64,000 nt of DNA, taken from Motacilla alba alba (Eukaryota > Chordata > Aves > Passeriformes > Motacillidae). A program made the position numbers and the translations under genes. Under the pieces are notes generated by a model, which worked only from the letters and a program-made list of their open reading frames with translations, ran no database searches and had not been told where the DNA came from. Position 1 is the first letter of the stretch, and every line of letters begins with the position of its first letter. The DNA lies in NCBI RefSeq assembly GCF_015832195.1, contig NC_052020.1, positions 60,639,888 through 60,703,887 on the forward strand, written 5' to 3'. This document shows, one piece after another, positions 22,320 to 33,400 of the stretch.

Positions 22320-23640
22320 GTGTCAGATTAGATAAATTGTAAAGTCAGAGTGAAAAATAACTGGCAAAGCATAAAAAAAGGTTAAGTGGAGGAACCAGCT
22401 GTGTCAAACAGGAAAGGAGCATCTTTAAAAAAAAAAAGAATTAAAGATAAGGAGAGCTTGGATGGCTGGTTATCTGCAAGGAGCCTGGAAATGGGGGTGG
22501 GATTTTTCTTTGCCTGGGAAATGCCCAGGAAGGATCTGTGAGGTGTTTTATGACAGCAGCAGCTGTTTGAAGATGGTGTTATGCAGACAGGACAAGGAGG
22601 GGTAAAACAAAGGCCATGATGAGTCAGAACTTCTGGAGAAGGCTGGGAGGAGGAAATCTCGAAGGGGGAAAGAATGAAACTGAGCCAAAACCTGCTCCAG
22701 GTGTTCGTGGGCACGGAGAGCAGAGTGGGGCACTCCAAAGTGCCCACACCAGGTGTGCCACAGAGGGGACCCTTGGCACAGCAGCTGTGTCACAGCCCTG
22801 CCCGCTGTGCTGGCACTGCCCCGGGCAGGGTTATGAAGACATTTTATAATACTGGCTTTTCACAAATGCTAAAAAACTGGATTCTGTATGTATAGTGTTA
22901 AAGTAGCTTTGCTCTACAGTTTTTAATTCTGCTATTAACTAAACTTAGACGTGGCAGTGAGATAGCTGATCTAGTTGTGCTTGTGATAATTGAACTGCCT
23001 GCTTAATTGGAATAGCAGCTAATTAGTGTATGATGAAGACCCTGCTGCTATCAACACCTACTGTCTGTAAAAATCACAGACCAAAATCCAGACCGAGGTG
23101 ATGATAATGGCCACAAACCACAGCCAAGAAATGTGCGTGCTCTGAAAACGTGGACCTGATGCTAAACACTTCTTAGAACATGTAAACTAGTTTGGGGAAC
23201 AGTTTAAATATGCCTAATTATGAATATGCAGTAGGCTGATGCAATAGGAAACGTACAGGGTGTCTGAAATAGCAGGTGGCTCTTGGCTGAATGCCAAGCA
23301 CCCAGCTGTTACCTTTGCTTTATTTTTGTATCCTACTGTCCTTTATTACTTTTAAATGTTACCAGGAAAGCGAACCTCGTTTTTCCCAGCAGGAACGAGG
23401 AGGAATGGCGGGATACGGGCTCTGAGGGGACAGCAGGGCTGGGAGGGAAGCTGGGTCTGCTGAGGATTTAAAAGTGCTCTGTGAGGGGACGGCAGTGGAG
23501 CTCCGGGGAACACACATTTTACAGAAAGATGAGGAGATGACGGTGGGAAACCAGCCCTGCTGATGCCAGGGGTAATGGCTGGGAGCCGCTGAGGGGAGGA
23601 GAAAGGCGAGGCCGGGGCGGAGAGGCCTCGGCCCTGAGGG
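22320..23640. other. POLE2-DNAAF2 intergenic spacer
   Basis: It is AT-rich to moderate DNA without a recognisable gene or CR1 copy, and becomes CpG-rich after about 23380 as it enters the DNAAF2 island. Confidence 0.6.
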
Positions 23641-23647
23641 GCCGCCC

Positions 23648-23752
23648 GCCATGTTGTTTGCCGTCTCCATAGCAACCGCCTGCCGGCGCCGCCATCTTGT
23701 TTACCGTCACCACAGCAACGCCCGCCATCTTGTTCGGCGTCCCCACAGCAGC
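23648..23752 (+). promoter_or_regulatory. DNAAF2 promoter: three tandem X-box-like plus YY1-like modules
   Basis: Three X-box-like sequences, GTCTCCATAGCAAC (23663-23676), GTCACCACAGCAAC (23706-23719) and GTCCCCACAGCAGC (23739-23752), fit or nearly fit the RFX consensus GTNRCC-N-RGYAAC. Each is preceded by GCCATSTTGTT: 23649-23659 (ATG variant), 23691-23701 and 23724-23734. The latter two are reverse YY1 motifs. The last module ends 36 bases before the DNAAF2 ATG. RFX factors control ciliary genes and DNAAF2 is one, so the match is functionally sensible. Confidence 0.72.
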
Positions 23753-23788
23753 GCTCCCGGCCGGGCCGAGCCGAGCCGAGCCGGGGCC

Positions 23789-26700
23789 ATGGCGGGCGCG
23801 GGGCGGCTGCACGACCTGGACCTCAGCGCCGAGGAGGCGGAGCGGCTCCGGCGCGCCTTCCGCGACGAGCGGTTCCGCGAGCTGTTCGCGGAGTTCGCGG
23901 CCGAGCTCACCGACCCCGAGCAGCGCCGGCTGTACGAGGAGGAGGTGGCGGCGCTGGAGCGGGAGCGCGGCGTGGAGGTGCGCTTCGTGCACCCGACGCC
24001 GGGCTTCGTGCTGCGGACGAGCCAGGAGGGCTCCCGCCGCTGCTACATCAACGTCTGCAGCAACGCGCTGATGGGCGAGCCGCGGGCCCGCGCCGAGCGC
24101 GGCGGGCAGCGCTGGGAGCTGCCCTACAGCCTGGCCCCGGGCCGCGAGGAGCTGCGCCCCGCCGGCCGCCGCCGCCTCCTGTACGACGTGGTGTTCCACC
24201 CCGCCGCGCTGCGCCTGGCCGCCCGCAGCGCCCGCTTCCGCCGCCTGCTCCGCGACACGGCGCTGGACGCCGTGGAGAGCCACTGCGGGGTGCGGCTGGA
24301 CCGCAACAACGCCACCGTCCTGCGAGGGGTCTCCTACAAGGGCGTCCCCCAGGCGCCCGTCATCCGCTCCCCGCTGCCCGGCGGCGCCCCGAAGCCGCCC
24401 GACGACGGCGAGTCCCCGCTGCCGCCCTTCCCCTTCCCCTTCCCGCCCGCCGCCGCCCCGCCGCCCGCCGCCGCCGGAGGCTCCGCGCCCGCCGCGCCGC
24501 CGCCGCCCTCCGGCCCCACCACGCCGCGCTGGAGCATCCGCCACCGCTCCTACGTGGACCTGCAGGACTACCGGCACTGCCGCGACTCGGCGCCCAGCCC
24601 GGTGCCGCGGGAGCTGGTGGTGACGGTGGAGCTGCCGCTGCTGCGCTCCGCCGAGCAGGCGGAGCTGGAGATCCGCGGGCGGGAGCTGCGGCTGGACTCG
24701 CGGTGTCCCGCCTACCGCCTGCGCCTCCGCCTCCCCTACGACGTGGACGAGAGCGGCGGGCGAGCCGCCTTCAACCGGGCCCAGCGGCAGCTGCAGGTGA
24801 CGCTGCCCGTGGTGCTGCCGGGCCCAGCCGGGGAGCGGCTGGAGGGGGACGAGCCCGCTGCCGAGGGGCCGGCACAGGCAGGGCCGGCGGAGGCGGGCGG
24901 CGGAGCGGCTCCTCCCCCGGAACTCGGGCCTGGCGGCGCGGCCCGCGGCACGTGTGGCGGCGGGGAGCCCGGTGATCCGCTCGCCGAACCCCCGGCTGCC
25001 CCGCTTTGTGATCCTCCCGCTGGTCCGTGTGCCGAGCCCCTCGCTGAACCGCCCTTAGAGCCACTCTGTGATCCACCCGCGGAACCCTCGGGTGAACCGC
25101 ACGTTGATCCAGCCTCTGAACCGTGTGCTGACTCCCCTGCTGAACCAGCCACTGATCCAACCTCTGAACCAGCCACTGATCCAACCTCTGAACCTGCCAC
25201 TGATCCAACCTCTGAACCCCACGCTGAACCCGCCACTGATCCAACCTCTGAACCTGCCACTGAACCTGCTACTGACCCAACCTCCGACCCCTCTGCTGCT
25301 CCAGCCACTGATCCGACCTCTGACCCCCCTGCCGCTCCAGCCACTGCCCCCCGCTCTGAGCCTTTCCCCGAAGCCGCCGCTGATCCCCCCGCAGAATCCC
25401 CCACCGAGCCCCCGGCCCTGCCCTGCTCCGGTGCCGCTTCCCCCATCGCCAGCCCCGAGCCAGCCATGCCCACCGGGGACACGTCCCCGCAGGTCCCCGA
25501 GTGCCACCCCAGCGATGTGCCCACCTGCCCTCCCTTCCGTGCCCGGCAGGACGAGGCGTCCCTCACGCTGCTGCTGCCGGTGCCCGGCATTCGGCCGCAG
25601 AGCCTCCGCGGGTTTGTGGGCACCCAGCACTACAGCCTTTCCTTCCGCACGGCCGCCGCCGCCTTCGCCCTGTTCCTGCGCTTCCCTGCCGCCGCCGCGC
25701 TGCTGGCCCCCGAGAGCAGCGTCAGCGTCTCTGCCCACAACGCCGTGGTGCGGCTCGCCAAGGCCCCCGGCAGCACCGGCCTCTGGGACAGGTTCAGCTT
25801 CGGCCCCGAGCCCTCCGCTCTGCAGGTAACGGTGGCACGCTCGGGGTGTCACCTGCCCCGGGTGTCGCTGCCGGGTGTGGCTCGGGGAGGTGTGAGGGGC
25901 AGTTCGGAGTGGCTGCTGCCTCCGAGAGCTGCTCGAGGATGTCGGTGCCGTGACCTTGGTCTGGTAGGAGCAGCGCCGAGGTCACACCGTGGAGATGACA
26001 CCTTTGTCCTTGCAATTGGAATGACTTCTGCCTTCCATACAAATTTTTATCTAAGGGAAATTCCGGTGATGAATGAAACGGTGCCTGTGTCCTCTGTGTC
26101 CTTAGTGCTCACTTTTAAAGCCCTGTAAATTGCTCGTGCGGCCTGTTCACCCAAAGAAGGCTCTTTATGACACGCCAGGCTCACACACGTGTGCGTACAC
26201 CGTCATGCAGCGTAGGGGAGTGTCCGTGTGTCTGTCTGTGTTCTGGGACAGAATTCCCATTTACAGCCACAGGAACCCCCAGCAGTTCAACCAGGGCAGA
26301 ACAGCGGGGAGCAGCTGTAAACTGTCCCGCTCTGCTGGGGTAAATCCTCACCTGCTCTGAATGTGATTCTAATTTAGTATTTCCTAATTTTATGGGTTGT
26401 TGGGCAGTGATGCTCCCGTGGTGGGAGAAAGTGGGGTGGCTGCATCCAGTGTCCCCAAAGGGATGCCCACCTTGTGACGCTCTTTGTCCAGAGCCACTCA
26501 CACAAGTTTTGTGGAGAACCAGGTTCCTCTGTGAGCTCAGACTTGCAGACACTTTCTCATGAGCAGGGATTAAAGCTGCACAGTTCTTGTGCAACCTCCT
26601 AGCCGTGGGATTTGGAGTTTGGCTGGAGTTGAGAGCAATAAAACCCTCTGCAGTTTGGATCACGTGCAGCGGGATTGCACGTCCAGGAAGCTGGCAGGCT

Positions 26701-29700
26701 TCAAGCATATCCACGGGGATAGACTTGGCTTGGAGCAGCTTAATTGCTCCATCCCTCCAACTAGAAATGACTTGGGCATGGTTTTGAAAGATATTTATCC
26801 AATTAGTGTTTGCGCAGCTGAAACCACGTTGAGTTTCCCATTTAGCAGCCGCACACCTTTTACAGCAGCGATTCCTGTGAAGGAGGAGCTGATCATTTCA
26901 GGGAAGTATCAAAGATGATGAATTTATGGAGAACCACCCACGCTGAGCTGTTTGCAGAGCATTTCCTTTGCTTTTACCGGAGCAGGAGCCTGCAAGTCTG
27001 TGCAAGTGGGGCCGCAGAACACTCGGTGCTGCTGTTCACTGCTGTGATCTGGCACTGCCTGCTGCTGCCACGTCAAAAAAAGCCACTGTGTAAACTCCTG
27101 CCTGTTTTCTGTGCAGGTCCTGAGGCTGCCCAGGGCACTGGTGGAGTCCCCATCCCTGGGAATGCTCAAAAACCCTGTGGATGTGGCACTTGAGAACGTG
27201 GGTTAGAGGTGAACGTGGTGGAGGCTGCACTAACGGTTGGAAGTTTGGGATATGGATTTGTTATTGCAATTGGATTGACATTTTTGTGACTGAAAGGTTT
27301 TAAAAGGCCACCCAGTAATGGGATTTTTGCTTTGTGAATTACAAAAACCCCTTGAATGTGTTGATTTTATTATATATTGCAAAATGTTTTGGGTGGAGTA
27401 GGACAAAGAGATTGGGCATTAGTCATCAGCTTCCTGGCCATTCATTCACAGCAGACTCCAAGAGATTCTCCTGGCCTCCAGTCCTTTTGGACACTGGGCT
27501 GCAAATTGAAGCAGGAGAAATAAACTGAAGTCATTTGTCCTGTTTGCTTTTTTTAAAATCTGTGCTATTTCCCCAAAGTGCCCGAGAGCTGCACTGGCTC
27601 AGAGTGAAGGGAGAAAAATGAATATTTAATTGGAGCCACTATTACTGGCTGCCTTCTGGCCATTAACCATTTGTTCCTGGTCGCTTTTCTTCTGCCTCTG
27701 TTGATTCCTTCAATTTGTCTGATGCCACCTTGGGGGTTTTTCTGCCTCGAGTCTCATTCTATAAATCAGAGCTGTGCTTCTTGCACTGAGACCTGTAACG
27801 AGTCGCATCAGTCACTGCAGAGTGCAGAGCAGTGTCACTGAAGGGAGCTTTTGGGGCTGAGGCCAGCAGGAATCTCACCCTGGAGCAGGAATCTTACCCT
27901 GGGGCAGGAATCTTACCCTGGACAGGAATCTCACCCTGGAGCAAGAATCTTACCCTGGACAGGAATTTTATCCTGGAGCAGGAATCTTACCCCGGACAGG
28001 AATTTTATCCTGGAGCAGGAATTTTATCCTGGACAGGAATCTTACCCTGGACAGGAATCTTACCCTGGAGCAAGAATTTTATCCTGGAGCAGGAATTTTA
28101 CCTTGGACAGGAATCTTATCCTGGAGCAGGAATTTTATCCTGGACAGGAATCTTATCCTGGACAGGAATTTTATCCTGGAGCAGGAATTTTATCCTGGAC
28201 AGGAATCTTATCCTGGAGCAGGAATCTTTTCCTGGAGCAGAAATCTTATCCTGGAGCAGGAATTTTATCCTGGACAGGAATCTTATCCTGGAGCAGGAAT
28301 TTTATCCTGGAGCAGGAATTTTATCCTGGACAGGAATCTTATCCTGGAGCAGGAATCTTTTCCTGGAGCAGAAATCTTATCCTGGACAGGAATCTTACCC
28401 TGGAGCAGGAATCTTACCCTGGAGCAGGAATCTTATCCTGGAGCAGGAATCTTTTCCTGGAGCAGAAATCTTATCCTGGACAGGAATCTTTTCCTGGAGC
28501 AGGAATCTTTTCCTGGAGCAGAAATCTTATCCTGGACAGGAATCTTATCCTGGAGCAGGAATCTTATCCTGGATAGGAATTTTATCCTGGACAGGAATTT
28601 TATCCTGGACAGGAATCTTTTCCTGGAGCAGGAATCTTACCCTGGAGCAGGAATTTTATCCTGCACTCCCAATCTGCTTGTTGGCCATCTCCTCTCTCCC
28701 AGCAGCGTTGCCAGAGGATGGTGCCTGGCAAAAGTGAATCGTGGAATGGTTTGGGTTGGGAGGGATCTTAATGCTCCACCAATTCCAGGACAGGGACACC
28801 TTTCTTTCCCTATCCCAGGTTGCTCCAAGCCCTGTCTGTCCAATGTTTTTAACAGCTATGGAATTCCTGCTGTGCTCCATTCTGGGAAAGCCAAGGGCAG
28901 CTGGGGTGCTCCGTGGAACAGATTCCTCCCTGGGCTGGTTCAGAGGCTGCCCCTCCTCGCTGCCCCGTGCCACGGTGGCTGCTCAGTGCCCCCGAGGCTG
29001 CCTGCCCACATCATTCCCATTAAAGCCAGTTCCTTCTTGGAAGCTGGTCTGATCCACGTGCTGGTAGAACAGTGAGTTGGGCTCATCCTTAGAGCACCAT
29101 GCTTGAAACAGAACTTCCAGAGCTGCTTTTCCTTCTGTAGTCAGCTGTGGCTGAATCCCTGTGCTGGAAGAGGATCTATTTAGAGCTCAGTTTCCACAGA
29201 TGCTGAGCAGTTGGAATTCCCACCCCAGCAAGTGCCTCTTTTCAGGAAATCTTTACAGTGCCCTGCTCCTCCCTGGACTTGAACCACGAGGAGTTTCACT
29301 CCTTGGCCAAACCAGAATGTCCACACTGCAGTTGGACTTGATGATCTTGGAGGTCTTTTCCATCTGTGACTGCTTATGGTGACCAAAAATCCTATAAAAG
29401 TAAAGATTCCGTAACTTTGAACGTTGTGAACTCAGGGTCACGTATTTCAGGGCTTTAAAAGCCACCTTTTGTCACACCACAGTGCTGATCCTTCTTCAGG
29501 CCTTGCTCCAGGCCCTGTTTTTCCAGGAATAATTTCCTGACCTGAGGAAGCTGCCTGATTTCCCCACTGCCAAAATCTCTGCTCTTTGCCTCGAAATACC
29601 AACCACGGGCTGTGCTCTCCCATTGCTCTTCACTGCAGCTCCCCCTCCATAACCTTCTACACCTTTTGCTTAAATCCTGGGAATTCAGGCCTGGGAAACT

Positions 29701-30398
29701 CCTGCATCAGAGAATTCCCCTTCATTTCCAGACAACACAGCCCGGGGAGAAAATGACGAAGGAAGAAGGGTTGGGAGTTAAATAACCATTCATATAATTT
29801 GTAAGTCTGCCAGGCAAGGTTTCTGAGAGCATGTCCCAGTGTGTCCTGGTTTATGGTAGTGCTGGAGCTGGGCAATTATGGAAATTGTGCCTTTGGAAAG
29901 CACTTGGAATGTCTGGGAATGTTTGGCCTCCTGAGGTTAAACGCTCCATTCCTAACAGAAATCAAAAGCAGTTTTCTGGGGGTGTATTGAGCTGCTGAGA
30001 CTTGGGGGCTCAGTTCTTGGGGGATGTGAAACACAATTGGCAGGGAATTAATTCTGCGGTTTTGGGGTCGTGTCTGCTCATTTTCGTGGGATTAGAAAAA
30101 GACTGGTTCATGCAGGAATTCCCGTTTAGGCTGATCCACACCCTTCCTGCCCTTCTCAGGGGCCTGCAGTGGGTTTGTTGAGAGGATGTGTGCTCATTCC
30201 TTTGGTCAGTTCCCCCTGGGTACCCCTTGCTGGGCAGGGAATTGCAGCCAGCCCATCCCTTTCCTAAAAGACTCCATCAGATCTTATGGAGAACATTAGG
30301 ATTTAACTCACGTAAACCCCCACGGGGCTCCAGAGAACAGCAGGGAGCAGAGGAAAACAGAGGAAATATTTCCTCTGCTTTCCTATTCCTATGCATTG

Positions 30399-30441
<43 letters not shown>

Positions 30442-33400
30442 GGCTGAAAAAGATTGTGCTGAACATTCCTGAGGAGTTCATGGTTGGAGCTGGGTCTGGG
30501 TTAGGCTGTGTGTGAGGGATCCAAATGGGAATTGCTCAGAGATAGGGATGTTTTGTTTAACTTTTCTGAGGCCTCCGTGCAGGATGTTCTGCATGGGTGT
30601 GATTTTTCTGCTTGGCACAGCCACCAGTGCCTCGTGAAGGAGACCCTTTGGAAGCTCCTGGTGCTTTTTCCTTCAGAAAGCAGCTGGTAAAAAAAAAAAA
30701 AAAAAAAAAAGTGGAGCTGTTGGAGCAAGTCCAGAGAGGCCATGGAGCTTCTCCAAGGGCTGGAGCTGCTCTGGAGCCAGGCTGGGAGAGCTGGGAATGT
30801 TCCCCTGGAGAGGAGAAGGCTCCAGGCAGAGCTCAGAGCCCCTGGCAGGGCCTGAAGGGGCTCCAGGAGAGCTGCAGAGGGACTGGGGACAAGGCATGGA
30901 GGGACAGGAGCCAGGGAATGGCTCCCAGTGCCAGAGGGCAGGGATGGGTGGGAGATTGGGAACTGGGAATTCCTGGCTGGGCTGGGATTGCCAGAGCAGC
31001 TGGGGCTGCCCCTGGATCCCTGGCAGTGCCCAAGGCCAGGCTGGACACTGGGGCTGGAGCAGCTTGGGACAGTGGGAGGTGTCCCTGCCCATGGCACGGG
31101 TGGGATGGGATGGGATTTAAGGTCCCTTCCAGTCCAAACCATTCCAGGATAATTAAGTGCCCCTGGAAGAGGCTGGGACCTGGTAAGGTGATCTGGGCTG
31201 ATCCAGCCTGGCCTTGGGCACTGCCAGGGATCCAGGGGCAGCCCCAGCTGCTCTGGGCACCCTGTGCCAGGGCCTGCCCACCCTCCCAGCCAGGAATTCC
31301 CAATTCCCAAAATCCCATCTACATTTCCCTGCATCACTTGTGTGGAGCTGGAGGTGCCAGAGTTCTGTTGCTCCTGGCACTGGGACCAAGGGCTGGAAGT
31401 GCCCCCAAGGGCTGGAAGTGTCCCCTTGGGCCATGCTGGGCTGTCCTTGTCCTCGCTGAGCTCAGAATTTGGGCTCTTGTGGACAAAAATGTTCCTTGGT
31501 TGGAGAGTCAACCAAGCATGGAGCCTTGAGAGCCGTGTTGGGACGTGTCAGACATGGATGTTTTAAACCTTTGCTGCCTTTCACGGAGAAACCCACCCTG
31601 GAGAACTGTTTTGCTCTCATTTCCAAGCTGTTTGGAGTTGTTACAGAGTTTCTTTGAAAGTCAGGGTTAAAATGCTCAGTTTCCAAACTACTATAAAGAC
31701 TTATTGTGCTAGTCAGGGGTTACTTCTAAGAAGATGCTGCTGGAAGCTGGGGCTGTTCAATGTAATCCTCCAACAGTTTTTTTTTTGGTTCAGTTAATTC
31801 TGTGCTCAGCATTTCAAGACTCTTGGCAAGTTTATTTTGGGAGGTCAGAGAAGGACAAAGAAGGAGAACACAACAAACTTATTATTTCACATTTTTCAAA
31901 GTAATCCCTTTCCCAAGCTACATTAAGGACCATAATTAGTTTGCTTCTGCTATAAAACAAACTAATTTCTGAATAGTCTTTAATTGGTAGCTGCATTTTG
32001 GGAATACTGTGACTACACAAAACAGTCATGTCAGGAAACATTATTAACCTGCTGCTGAAGCTCATCAAAGCTTCCTTGGAGCTGTTTCATCTTTGCAGTC
32101 ATGAGCACCTCAGAAAAGTTTTCGTTTCACTACAGGTACCAAAACTTTGAGCTTCCAATTCTCAGCTCTCAGAGCTGGTTTGTGCTGGGACCCCACAGTT
32201 GCAGAGGTCAGGAAATCCAGGTCCTTTTCCATATTGGCATCAGTTGTTGGGTTTTGATGGGAGAGGTTGTGGCTGCCCCATCCCTGGAAGTGCCCAAGGC
32301 CAGTTTGGATGGGGTTTGGAGCAGCCTGGGACAGTGGAAGTGGAAGGAACTGGATGGGATGTAAATCCTCTCCCCACCCCAACCCATTCTGAGATTCCCT
32401 GATCCTCTCATTACAGGAGCCACCAAAATAACTTAAGCTTGAAATCTGTCCTGCTTTTCAAACTTGCAGCCTGTGTGGGAGGTAACTCTGGATGGAAAGT
32501 GTCTTCAATTTGGGAAATTAAAGCAGAATAAACCCATCTGAGTGCTGAGGGCAGAGGGAGGGGAGCGGCTCGGCGCCGTCGGTGCCGTGAGACACGGGGA
32601 CGGCTTGGAGTGATGAAGTGTTCCAGAAACCAAAGTCATCCCTGCTAAGGTTTATGTTAATTTGGTCTCAGTTTAGTCACAGGGAAAAATGAATGTGTAC
32701 CAAACAGCAGATGACAGCGTGTGCAGGGAAAAACAAATTAAATTCAAAGTTGCTAAGAGAGCATCATAAATACCAGAAAATAAACGGCTTAAATTGAAGA
32801 ATTATTTTACAGGGTCATTGAAATCAGCTGCAGATGGTTGTCCTCTGTTTGCTCTGGCTTGGAAGGCAGAGCGGGCTTTAGAATAAATTCCTGAATCATT
32901 TTTTTTCCAAGGTCTGTGCTCTGATAACATCTGCAGTAATATAAATGCCTCGGTGTGTGCTCCCCGTGAATGCAAAGTCTGAGTTACAGTGCCTGGTGGA
33001 GCAGGCTGATGATAATCACCTCACTGACAACAAACACACCCCAGCTCCATGATTTATGGCAGGCCATGGGGTAGGGATGGGATAAAATGGTGAATACTTC
33101 TGGGAGTTCAGTGCTGGGCTGGGTGAAACTTGGTAAAATGGGTTTGTGCAGTGAGTCAGAATTAACGGAGCAACAGCACGAGGGGTTGCTTTTTATCCTC
33201 ATTTAAAGCATGGGTTAATCACAGAATTATGGAATATTCTCAGCTGGAAGGGATCAGCCAGTGCAGCTCCTGGCCCTGCCCAAACCCCCAGCAATCCCAC
33301 CCTGGGCATCCCTGGCAGCTCCTGGAGCTCTGGCAGCCTCAGGCTGTGCCCATTCCCTGGGGAGCCTGGGCAGTGCCAGCACCCTCTGGGGGAAGAACCT

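Noticed and set aside
24736..25852. Long minus-strand open frames (295 and 265 codons)
   Set aside because: Antisense of the DNAAF2 repeat region; GC-rich repeats with no stop in several frames.
25826..26128. DNAAF2 exon 1 extended to an intronic stop at 26128
   Set aside because: The conserved protein continues in exon 2 at 35451 after a good donor at 25826; the extension has no family similarity.
27832..28737. 301-codon plus-strand open frame
   Set aside because: It is produced entirely by the 18-19-bp minisatellite; a second frame is open for 241 codons over the same bases.
30400..30710. Processed pseudogene suggested by poly(T) and poly(A) runs
   Set aside because: No coding sequence or target-site duplication between or beside the runs; treated as homopolymers.
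30501..31529. Open frames of 336 (minus) and 305 (plus) codons
   Set aside because: Both are made of CR1 3'-end sequence in two orientations within DNAAF2 intron 1.
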